Of a stretch of DNA of 12,205 nucleotides, positions 6,528 through 12,205 are shown one piece after another. A program made the translations under genes and the position numbers. The notes below the pieces were generated by a model. That model worked only from the letters and a program-made list of their open reading frames with translations. It did not search any database and was not told the DNA's origin. The stretch's first letter is position 1; each line of letters starts with the position of its first letter. Source of the DNA: Pedobacter schmidteae (GTDB lineage: Bacteria > Bacteroidota > Bacteroidia > Sphingobacteriales > Sphingobacteriaceae); contig CAMDQV010000037.1 of assembly GCA_945906015.1 (NCBI GenBank), positions 1 to 12,205 on the forward strand, in the 5' to 3' direction.

Positions 6528-7803
6528 GGTTATTTAACAAAGATTTATACAATTCGATATGCTGCCCCGCAATGGTACCTTCAGCAAAATAATCCTCAAC
6601 AGTTTGACGGGCATTGAAATTTAATTCTGCCATATCTGGATAATTATAAATCCAGGCTATACCTGCTGCAAGATCAGCAGATGATCTATATTCAGCAAGA
6701 TATCCATTGTATTTATGCTTCACCATATCCGGAATACCCCCCGTTGCAAAGGCCGCAAGTGGAGTTCCACAGGCAAGGCTCTCCATCACGGTATTGGGTA
6801 GGTTATCTTCTAATGAAGGCGCCAAAAATACGTCGGCTGCACTGTAACAAAGTGCTAGTTTTTGATCATCAGAGATAGTGCCAAGAAAAGTAGTAGGTAT
6901 TGAAAACTCAGGAACATTCTTTTGATCTCTGTTGCCAAATACAAGCAACTCAACTGAATCAGTCGATACCTGATGATTTTTGATAAAAAGGTCAATGGCT
7001 TCAATTAAATAAGGTGTTCCTTTATGCAGATCTTTCCGAGAAGGCATAAAGCCACTCATCAAAATAAATTTTCCGTGATCTAAGCCCAATTTTGCTCTAG
7101 CCTCTAACTTAGCTGTTGGTTTAAATACATACGTATCTAATGTATTGGGGATGTTTACAACATTAGCAGAGCTAAAAATGCTACTCTTTTTAATAGATTC
7201 AGCCATCCATTTGCTTGGTGCAATAACCGTTAGATCTAGTTTGCTATAGGCATTTTTCTTCGTTTTCCACATCCTATGCGAGCTGTCATCTGGCCCCTGA
7301 TAGTTCAAAATGGGACAATTACCGCATTCCTTTAAAAAATGATCACAATCGTAGCGCACATGGCATCCTCCTGTAAAGGCATTGCTATCATGAAATGTCC
7401 AAACGATAGGCTTATTCAAATCGGATAGCTTAGCAAGGTCTTGCGGCCTTAAAAAAGCATGATTGATCCAATGGAGGTGAATGATATCAGCAGATTTTAG
7501 TAATTGATGTCCCGAAATATCCTTACCCCAAACCGGGAATGAGAATGGAATCGGTACATTTTTGGTAAATAATTTTGCTATAATACGCTCCAGGATTATT
7601 CCGAATGCAGCAAAAAACTTTGAAAAAAAGCTTTTTGACAGATTCAGGACTTCAGGATTAGCTTTGAAAAGAAAATTTACAGCAAGCTCCGAATCAAGTC
7701 CCTTAGCTTTAAGAGCTTTATTTAGACGCATACAGGCCCTGCCTGCACCCCCATTTCCGGCATACGTATTAAGATGGACAATTTTCACTACCCAAAAATA
7801 CAT
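6514..7803 (-). CDS. GT4-family glycosyltransferase (GT-B fold)
   Basis: A 429-residue retaining glycosyltransferase of the GT4 type (Glycos_transf_1), likely making a surface polysaccharide in the cytoplasm. The N-terminal acceptor domain opens KIVHLNTYAGNGGAGRA (7-23). The C-terminal donor domain has the strand LLVFGNRD (286-293) and the signature PSLEDNLPNTVMESLACGTP (329-348). In that signature D333 takes the first place of the E-x7-E motif and E341 the second, as is usual in WcaC-like enzymes. HDSNAFTGGCH (138-148) begins a cysteine cluster C147-x5-C153-x6-C160-x2-C163 that may bind zinc. A hydrophobic stretch at 59-79 may sit on the membrane. Start: I give the ATG at 7803, but GTG at 7788 (residue 6, giving MKIVHLNTY) is about equally likely. 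It matches usual family N-termini and lies just after a perfect -7 box. This is the first gene of the operon with the GT2 gene. Confidence 0.92.
   Translation of the reverse strand: MYFWVVKIVHLNTYAGNGGAGRACMRLNKALKAKGLDSELAVNFLFKANPEVLNLSKSFFSKFFAAFGIILERIIAKLFTKNVPIPFSFPVWGKDISGHQLLKSADIIHLHWINHAFLRPQDLAKLSDLNKPIVWTFHDSNAFTGGCHVRYDCDHFLKECGNCPILNYQGPDDSSHRMWKTKKNAYSKLDLTVIAPSKWMAESIKKSSIFSSANVVNIPNTLDTYVFKPTAKLEARAKLGLDHGKFILMSGFMPSRKDLHKGTPYLIEAIDLFIKNHQVSTDSVELLVFGNRDQKNVPEFSIPTTFLGTISDDQKLALCYSAADVFLAPSLEDNLPNTVMESLACGTPLAAFATGGIPDMVKHKYNGYLAEYRSSADLAAGIAWIYNYPDMAELNFNARQTVEDYFAEGTIAGQHIELYKSLLNNHVPA
7793..7800 (-). promoter_or_regulatory. -7 box inside apparent GT4 N-terminus
   Basis: The minus strand reads TATTTTTG, a perfect TAnnTTTG match, only 4 bases before the in-frame GTG at 7788 and downstream of the ATG at 7803. 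If used, the transcript could not contain the ATG and translation would begin at the GTG on a nearly leaderless mRNA. No good -33 box is seen; that region falls in the hairpin of the 58-bp direct repeat. Confidence 0.4.
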
Positions 7804-7818
7804 TTCATTGGGCTAATT

Positions 7819-7876
7819 GCAGGAATTGATTTCCATTAACAGCTCAATTCCTTTCTAAAATAATGTTGATATGTAA
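7819..7876. repeat. 58-bp direct repeat, left copy, with hairpin
   Basis: Matches 8876-8933 at 56 of 58 positions. It contains a perfect 9-bp inverted repeat, AGGAATTGA (7821-7829) and TCAATTCCT (7844-7852), around a 14-base loop. It lies 16 bases before the GT4 ATG, where a regulator site or the -33 part of the promoter would be expected. The palindrome reads alike on both strands and could serve either gene direction. Confidence 0.85.
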
Positions 7877-7974
7877 ACATTCATTCTTCATCTAAAAATT
7901 CAAGAGAGATAAAAACGATTATTAAGACCCATTTGGAGTTTACATACAAAAAGTTGAAGCCTTATTTTAAAAAG

Positions 7975-8087
7975 AACCACCCCCTTAATTCCCCCGCCAG
8001 CGGTGGACAAGGGTGGCTAAGAAATTTGATATAATTTAATGATTCAGTATTAAACTAAATTCCTTTATCCGACATACTGTCCCCCGC
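7975..8087. repeat. Inverted-repeat element, truncated left copy
   Basis: Begins AACCACCCCCTTAATT and runs through CCCCCGCCAGCGGTGG (7991-8006). It ends in a 25-base block (8063-8087, containing TTTATCCGACATACTGT) identical to 8786-8810 of the complete copy. The right arm is missing. At the CCCCCGC junction the sequence switches into the GCGGCTATGAGCGG unit, so the two repeat families are fused at a shared word. Confidence 0.75.
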
Positions 8088-8367
8088 GGCTATGAGCGGA
8101 ATGAAATGATAAATGGTAGGCAGGAAAATCCAGAAATAGGAAAACTTATATCAATCTTAAGTAAATCGTCCATTCACTGAACCTCCGTTCACCTCTCTTC
8201 CGCATTGACTGGTGCGGCAATGATAACCCCAGCCCTCGCAGAACCTTTCATAGCATCAGGCGCAGCGGTAGCATTTATTCGCTTTTGTTTATTGTTTTTT
8301 AAAGGCACTCATGGTCTCGTCGTACCGCCTCGGCATGGTCCTTTTTTGCTACAGAAAAAGAACTAAG
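8081..8367. repeat. GC-rich repeat unit A1 (287 bp)
   Basis: Starts CCCCCGCGGCTATGAGCGGA and includes a core (8138-8269) matching 8425-8556 at 128 of 132 positions by my count. The core holds small stems, such as CCGCA/TGCGG and TGAAC/GTTCA. Compared with unit A2 it has 58 extra bases in its tail (about 8270-8339), which include CATGGTC at both 8310-8316 and 8334-8340. It ends GAAAAAGAACTAAG directly against A2. Confidence 0.85.
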
Positions 8368-8596
8368 CCCCCGCGGCTATGAGCGGAATGAAATTATGAA
8401 TGGCAGGTAGCTAAATCTAGGCACAGGAAAACTTATATCAATCTTAAACAAATCGTCCATTCACTGAACCTCCGTTCACCTCTCTCCCGCATTGACTGGT
8501 GCGGCAATGACAACCCCAGCCCTCGCAGAACCTTTCATAGCATCAGGCGCAGCGGTGGGATTTTTGGTACTTTTTTCCTATAGAAAAAGGACTAAG
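8368..8596. repeat. GC-rich repeat unit A2 (229 bp)
   Basis: The second tandem copy. The head CCCCCGCGGCTATGAGCGGA is identical to A1, the next 37 bases or so diverge, and then the 132-bp core returns with four differences. The tail ends CTATAGAAAAAGGACTAAG, like A1's but shorter. The AACTAAG/GACTAAG ends and CCCCCGCGG heads mark the unit boundaries. Confidence 0.85.
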
Positions 8597-8660
8597 CCCC
8601 CGCGGCTATGAGCGGAATGAAATGATAAAATGCTTGGTGGGTACCACCAAGCACTTTCCT
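8597..8660. repeat. Short repeat unit A3 with perfect hairpin
   Basis: Only the head of the unit is present (CCCCCGCGGCTATGAGCGGA). A perfect 10-bp stem follows, TGCTTGGTGG (8631-8640) and CCACCAAGCA (8644-8653), with a 3-base loop. This is the same arrangement as the copy at 199-246, so the hairpin form appears to be a natural short version of the family. Confidence 0.8.
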
Positions 8661-8688
8661 ATGCTTGGTAATTCTCGACACTAAAATT

Positions 8689-8834
8689 AAAAACCACCCC
8701 CTTTTATTCCCCCGCCAGCGGTGGACACTGATCGGCTAAGTATAATTTGATATAAGTTGTAAATATCAATCCAATCCAAAAATTTCTTTATCCGACATAC
8801 TGTCCCCCGCTGGCGGGGGTAGGGGGTGGTTTTT
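8689..8834. repeat. Complete 146-bp inverted-repeat element
   Basis: The left arm (8689-8721: AAAAACCACCCCC, short AT spacer, CCCCCGCCAGCGG) pairs with the right arm (8807-8834: CCGCTGGCGGGGG, TA, GGGGGTGGTTTTT). The arms match fully apart from the spacers (7 bases against 2). The interior is AT-rich and encodes nothing. This resembles a MITE or REP-like palindrome, but I cannot identify a parent transposase or target duplication. The right arm has four G-runs (8812-8829) and might form a G-quadruplex. Confidence 0.8.
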
Positions 8835-8875
8835 ACAGGTTTAAATAATCTCAAACCACCCCCATTGACAAAAAA

Positions 8876-8933
8876 GCAGGAATTGATTTCCATTAACAGC
8901 TCAATTCCTTTATAAAATAATGTTCATATGTAA
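8876..8933. repeat. 58-bp direct repeat, right copy, with hairpin
   Basis: The second copy, 1,057 bases after the first, with two substitutions. The same 9-bp inverted repeat is intact (8878-8886 and 8901-8909). It lies 24 bases before the methyltransferase ATG, so the two copies sit immediately upstream of both divergent genes. Confidence 0.85.
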
Positions 8934-8942
8934 TCTTTTTGT

Positions 8943-8950
8943 TTTCTTTG
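8943..8950 (+). promoter_or_regulatory. Near -7 box before methyltransferase gene
   Basis: TTTCTTTG differs from TAnnTTTG at one position and lies 7 bases before the ATG at 8958, spacing similar to uvrB. No clear -33 box is visible upstream. Confidence 0.3.
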
Positions 8951-8957
8951 TTGATTC

Positions 8958-9710
8958 ATGGACAATAAATTAACCGACCAGAAATTCTGGACAAACTACT
9001 GGGAATCAAAGCCTGATCTGGCCATTTCAATTGATAAAAATTATTTATTCCACCAGCAGCTGGAACAAATAACCAAAAAAAATAAGATTCAAACTGCCAT
9101 AGAACTTGGCGGATTCCCAGGTTATTATTCCATATTCCTCAAAAAATATTTGGGCGTTAACACTACCTTATTTGATTATTTCATTCATCAGGATATCTTA
9201 AGAAAGGTATTAACTAAAAATGGTCTGAATGAAGATGATATTACCGTAATTGAAGCAGATCTTTTCCAATATCAACCGAAAGAGAAATATGATCTGGTAA
9301 TTTCTTGTGGCTTAATTGAACATTTTAAGGATACTAAGGATATTATACAGAGGCATCTGGAATTCTTAAAACCCGAAGGCACCTTATTGATTACTCTCCC
9401 CAATTTTAGAGGTGTGAATGGCTGGGTTCAAAAAACTTTTGACCGAGCTAACTACTTGAAGCATAATATCGATTGCATGGATCCAGAATTGCTAAAAAAT
9501 ACGTTAGAAGACCTTGATTTAATGGTAGTTAAGTCATCGTATCTTGGCAAATACAGTATCTGGCTTGAAAATAAGGATCAGAAATCAAGGCTCACAAAGG
9601 CCTTTATTAAATCCATCTGGTTTATTGGCAAAGTTGCCACGACCATCATCCCGTTTGAATCAAAGGTTTTATCTCCCTACATCATCCTGGAGGCTAAAAA
9701 TAAACTTTAA
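8958..9710 (+). CDS. Class I SAM-dependent methyltransferase
   Basis: A 250-residue soluble protein with a Rossmann-type methyltransferase core. Motif I, which binds the methionine part of SAM, is AIELGGFPG (48-55 region). An acidic residue closing strand 2 is at D73 (TLFDYF), and an adenine-site acid is likely at D101 (EADLF). Motif IV, YDLVISCGLIEHF, is at 111-123, and LKPEGTLLITLPN (137-149) is the strand-5 region. Small-molecule or glycan methyltransferases of the Methyltransf_11/23 type look like this. The glycosyltransferase neighbours on both sides suggest a sugar or glycan-precursor substrate, but this is inference. There is no membrane segment. The stop codon overlaps that of the opposing glycosyltransferase by 4 bases (TTAA, 9707-9710). 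The ATG is the first in frame and follows a near -7 box. Confidence 0.88.
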   Translation: MDNKLTDQKFWTNYWESKPDLAISIDKNYLFHQQLEQITKKNKIQTAIELGGFPGYYSIFLKKYLGVNTTLFDYFIHQDILRKVLTKNGLNEDDITVIEADLFQYQPKEKYDLVISCGLIEHFKDTKDIIQRHLEFLKPEGTLLITLPNFRGVNGWVQKTFDRANYLKHNIDCMDPELLKNTLEDLDLMVVKSSYLGKYSIWLENKDQKSRLTKAFIKSIWFIGKVATTIIPFESKVLSPYIILEAKNKL

Positions 9711-10612
9711 GCACGGTTTATACTCTGTTTGGCAAAGCGAAGTATTCTTTGCCATAAACTTCCCTTCCTGTTTTTAAGGAACTGCTTAATAGACTGATAA
9801 GCCTGCTGATCCTCTTTGATTGTTACAGGAAAAGAATGGATAGGTTGTGGATTAATGATCACATTATAGATATCATTCAAACCGGAATGGATTCCTGTAC
9901 CATCATGACCAATATTATTAATTAATGATTGGGATGGATTCAGTGTTAATCCCCCCTTCAAAAAAATTGAGGCATACCATCGAATAGCCCAGGAATTATT
10001 TTTTCCGCTTTTAAATTCTTCGATCTGTTTCCAAAAATTCATAGACCCCTCAATAGAGAACTGATACTTTTTTTCACTATTAAACTGACTGATCAATTGA
10101 TCAATATCAGGCTCAAAATTAATCCAGGCACGATCCCAAGTTGCCCATCCCCAGCTGGTGGCAGCGCGGTAAAAAAATGTTTCTGGTAAACGCTCGTCAT
10201 TCAAAGCGTACATATAGGCCCCAACATGCATAACCTTATCTTCATTCTGATACCGTTTCAGCGCATCGTTAAAATATTGGAGTGTATAGCTGGAGCTAAT
10301 CAGGTCATCTTCAAATACAATCACCTTACCATATTCTTTTACTAATCTGCTGACTCCATCGATAATTGAATCAGCCAATCCCATATTGCTTTTTCGCTCA
10401 ATAATCTCAACCTCCATAAAACCATCAACAGATCTGATAATCTCCCTGACTTGCTCAACAAGTGTTTGGCTGCTTTCATTTTTAAAAGCATCAGAAAAAA
10501 TAAAAAGCCGGGATTCTTGAGCTAATAAATTTTGCTTTAAAAACTTGATCGTGCGTCTGGTATGTTCCGGACGGTTATAAACGAATAAAGCAATTGGAGC
10601 AAAATTTTGCAT
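9707..10612 (-). CDS. Glycosyltransferase, GT-A fold, GNT-I-like
   Basis: A 301-residue protein with a GT-A-type layout. It opens APIALFVYNRPEHTRRTI (5-22), with the YNRP element found in bacterial sugar transferases related to the N-acetylglucosaminyltransferase I fold. NMGLADSII (76-84) contacts the nucleotide region. The metal-binding EDD (101-103, in VIVFEDDL) stands for the DXD motif. SWGWATWDRAW (153-163) and IGHDGTG (234-240) are characteristic of the same bacterial group and probably line the active site. There is no signal peptide or helix. Donor and acceptor are unknown. The gene converges with the methyltransferase, sharing the bases of both stop codons. The ATG at 10612 has only a weak -7-like TACTTTAG upstream. 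Its 3' coding tail contains the hairpin at 9730-9754. Confidence 0.88.
   Translation of the reverse strand: MQNFAPIALFVYNRPEHTRRTIKFLKQNLLAQESRLFIFSDAFKNESSQTLVEQVREIIRSVDGFMEVEIIERKSNMGLADSIIDGVSRLVKEYGKVIVFEDDLISSSYTLQYFNDALKRYQNEDKVMHVGAYMYALNDERLPETFFYRAATSWGWATWDRAWINFEPDIDQLISQFNSEKKYQFSIEGSMNFWKQIEEFKSGKNNSWAIRWYASIFLKGGLTLNPSQSLINNIGHDGTGIHSGLNDIYNVIINPQPIHSFPVTIKEDQQAYQSIKQFLKNRKGSLWQRILRFAKQSINRA
9730..9754 (+). terminator. Hairpin in GT coding tail, possible methyltransferase terminator
   Basis: TGGCAAAG (9730-9737) and CTTTGCCA (9747-9754) form a perfect 8-bp stem with a 9-base loop. GTTT/AAAC outside it could extend the stem past a 2-base bulge. It begins 20 bases after the methyltransferase stop codon. 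The T-run (9771-9775) comes 16 bases after the stem, so it is not a standard intrinsic terminator. Confidence 0.35.
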
Positions 10613-10728
10613 GATCTAAAGTAAAAATTCAATTGGTAAATGAACTAATAAAATATGATTAGTATACCTTGCTAACACATTTTGAATCTTTAGGTTATAA
10701 AATTAGTAGAATACAAAAAATCTTACTA

Positions 10729-12205
10729 TTACTTAAGCTCTGGTTCATTAAAAGCCTTTTGTCTACCCTTGTACTTTTCACGAATTTCAGAAACGGCTTC
10801 CTTAGAAATTTTATCCCCCTTATTTGACCATGAATTTCGGATATAATTGGCCACTTGGGCAATATCCTCATCAGAAAAATTACTATTCGAAGCAAGAGCA
10901 GGCATTTCACCGCTAATCTCAGGAGTCTTATAAACTTTTGTCCCGATTGTTATTGGTCCGTTCAAGCCATAAAGTATAACTTTTATCAACCTGCTCTTAT
11001 CTCCTGTAACCCAATCAGACTTATTTAAAGGTGGCGCCAATCCATTTATTCCATTACCATCAGGACTATGGCAAGTTTGGCAAATAGAACGGAACAGCGT
11101 TGCACCTTTAGGAAATTCTTTTGAAACATCCACAGAATTTCCACTCTTTTTCTCCTTATCTTCAATGATCTTTTTCAATCGCTTACTGATAGCAAGACTC
11201 GTATCGGCGGCAAGCTCCTTGTAAAATACTGTTTCCCTATTCTTTAAATTGCTGATTACCGCATCGGCTACATACATATTATTGGGATATTTTTTTGCCA
11301 GATCAGCCAATAATTGTTTAGCAGCTATTGAATCAAATAATGCAAGATATGGATTCAAAAATGCAAGATATGGAGCTGCAAGCGTATCATCCTGATTTAA
11401 TATCAGTCTAAAAATGGTCAGAAACTCTTTATAATTATCCTTATTCATGACAGAAGGAACACTGTTTAATGCCTGCATTCTAAGGACCCAGTTACTATTT
11501 TTCAAGAGAGGAAGAACATCCTCTTTCTTTAAAACAGACAATCCTTCCATTGACCAAAGTGCATGAACAGCTGCCAATGGCCTGCTGGTATTATTTAATA
11601 GTTTTCTTAGAGGAATTTCTAGTGCTTTATTTTTAGAATCGACAATCAGTTGCTGGGCCTTGTTACGAACCCATCCATTTGAATGATCTAATAGCTTAAT
11701 TAAACGACCAGAAGCATTTGAAATACTCAATTGCTCTACCTTTTTACCATTGGGAACTATTTTATAAATACGACCATAATTAATTGGCTTAGAGAGGTTT
11801 CTTGCCTTGATTTGGCCTCTTAAATACGGGGTTAAATAGATTTCATGCTGAATAATTCCTCGATACATATCTACTACATACAGCGCTCCGTCGGGTCCTA
11901 CCGACAAATTCACAGGTCTAAACCGTTCATCATTACTTGCCAAAAATTCACGGTCTTTATAGGCCTGTTTCCCAGTAACCGTATAGCCTGTATTAATCAA
12001 GATATTCCGCTTAATGAGATTTGCAGAGGGTTCAGCAACAAACGCATTTCCATAATAATCTTCACCAAATAAGGTGCTACTGAAAATCACTGGTCCGCAT
12101 GCCGCTGTAAAATTAACCAAACGTAGGCTGCTGTCAAGAATTCCAGCCATATATGCCCGGTTCACACCCAGAGTCTGCCTGATAGGATACACTTTATTAT
12201 TCTTG
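10729..12205 (-). CDS. PVC-type dehydrogenase with cytochrome c domain, 5' partial
   Basis: The C-terminal part of a large, probably periplasmic oxidoreductase. The frame stays open to the right edge, so the GTG at 12192 is not taken as the start, and the signal peptide and first part are outside. Counting from that GTG, residues 1-146 resemble the end of a beta-propeller dehydrogenase domain (FRPVNLSVGPDGALYVVDMYRG at 91-112), as in membrane-bound dehydrogenase or PVC-type heme proteins. Residues about 165-345 are alpha-helical with HEAT-like repeats (HALWSMEGL, 210-218). A class I cytochrome c follows: heme site CQTCH (C371, C374, H375) and likely axial M430 in GEMPAL. Electrons from sugar or alcohol oxidation would pass to the heme; the substrate is unknown. 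A downstream 116-base gap separates it from the glycosyltransferase gene, so the two may be co-transcribed. Confidence 0.88.
   Translation of the reverse strand, partial: KNNKVYPIRQTLGVNRAYMAGILDSSLRLVNFTAACGPVIFSSTLFGEDYYGNAFVAEPSANLIKRNILINTGYTVTGKQAYKDREFLASNDERFRPVNLSVGPDGALYVVDMYRGIIQHEIYLTPYLRGQIKARNLSKPINYGRIYKIVPNGKKVEQLSISNASGRLIKLLDHSNGWVRNKAQQLIVDSKNKALEIPLRKLLNNTSRPLAAVHALWSMEGLSVLKKEDVLPLLKNSNWVLRMQALNSVPSVMNKDNYKEFLTIFRLILNQDDTLAAPYLAFLNPYLALFDSIAAKQLLADLAKKYPNNMYVADAVISNLKNRETVFYKELAADTSLAISKRLKKIIEDKEKKSGNSVDVSKEFPKGATLFRSICQTCHSPDGNGINGLAPPLNKSDWVTGDKSRLIKVILYGLNGPITIGTKVYKTPEISGEMPALASNSNFSDEDIAQVANYIRNSWSNKGDKISKEAVSEIREKYKGRQKAFNEPELK

Larger units (their letters stand above)
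7804..8957. other. 1.15-kb repeat island between divergent genes
   Basis: This stretch separates the minus-strand GT4 gene from the plus-strand methyltransferase gene and contains no gene I can support. Its order is a 58-bp direct repeat (7819), unique AT-rich DNA (about 7880-7970), a truncated inverted-repeat element (7975), three GC-rich units (8081, 8368, 8597), a full inverted-repeat element (8689), and the second 58-bp direct repeat (8876). The GC-rich, palindromic composition contrasts with the AT-rich genes around it. The open frames here, including one at 8687-8893 on the minus strand, consist of repeat sequence. Confidence 0.85.

Noticed and set aside
7562..7816. 84-codon plus-strand frame opposite the GT4 gene start
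   Set aside because: It is antisense to a well-supported glycosyltransferase and has no family resemblance.
7975..8834. CRISPR array
   Set aside because: The repeats are few, long and unequal in length (113-287 bp), with no regular short spacers and no cas genes.
8687..8893. 68-codon minus-strand frame near the methyltransferase
   Set aside because: It lies almost wholly in the 146-bp palindromic element and the direct repeat; the GGGIKGGGF end is just the C-rich arm read in reverse.
7819..8933. The repeat island as a composite transposon with 58-bp target-site duplications
   Set aside because: No transposase is present, known target duplications are far shorter, and the inner repeats are not placed as terminal inverted ends.
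10644..10663. ACTAAT/ATTAGT inverted repeat between the cytochrome and glycosyltransferase genes
   Set aside because: A 6-bp AT-only stem with an 8-base loop is expected by chance in this composition, and no T-tract follows on the minus strand.
11845..12072. 75-codon plus-strand frame opposite the cytochrome-containing gene
   Set aside because: It is a shadow of the minus-strand dehydrogenase frame and shows no recognizable motif.

Overview
The window looks like chromosomal DNA of a Bacteroidota species, probably Sphingobacteriaceae and Pedobacter-like (inferred; no rRNA or marker comparison was possible). The support is AT-rich genes without Shine-Dalgarno sequences, several matches to the Bacteroidota -7 promoter box TAnnTTTG just upstream of starts, a DUF4834/YfhO gene pair, and GC-rich intergenic repeats of the CHPERSEG type.

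Layout. 1-329 is a gene-free leader of dispersed-repeat fragments ending in the uvrB promoter. 330-5644 (+ strand) holds housekeeping or conserved genes: uvrB (nucleotide excision repair), a small YwbE-family gene, a small DUF4834 membrane protein, and a large YfhO-family polytopic membrane protein that is probably linked to cell-envelope glycan work. 5645-5774 is a short convergent spacer made of two tandem hairpins. 5775-7803 (- strand) holds two overlapping glycosyltransferase genes, a GT4-type enzyme followed by a GT2-type enzyme, in one operon. 7804-8957 is a 1.15-kb spacer with no credible gene. It is filled with a nested repeat island: a 58-bp direct repeat at both edges, two copies of an inverted-repeat element inside them, and three copies of a GC-rich unit in the centre. 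8958-9710 (+) encodes a class I SAM methyltransferase. It converges with a third glycosyltransferase (9707-10612, -), and the two stop codons overlap. 10729-12205 (-) is the 3' part of a periplasmic dehydrogenase-like protein with HEAT-like repeats and a C-terminal cytochrome c domain; its 5' end lies outside the window.

Together, the three glycosyltransferases and the methyltransferase suggest a small surface-polysaccharide or glycan-decoration cluster placed between core genes. The YfhO-like protein is a possible partner at the membrane. The most unusual structures are the cross-matching tandem hairpins at 5653-5761, the nested repeat island at 7819-8933, a perfect -7 promoter box inside the apparent N-terminus of the GT4 gene, and a hairpin inside the coding tail of the third glycosyltransferase that could end transcription of the opposing methyltransferase gene. 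I found no CRISPR array, tRNA, rRNA, transposase or defence gene.
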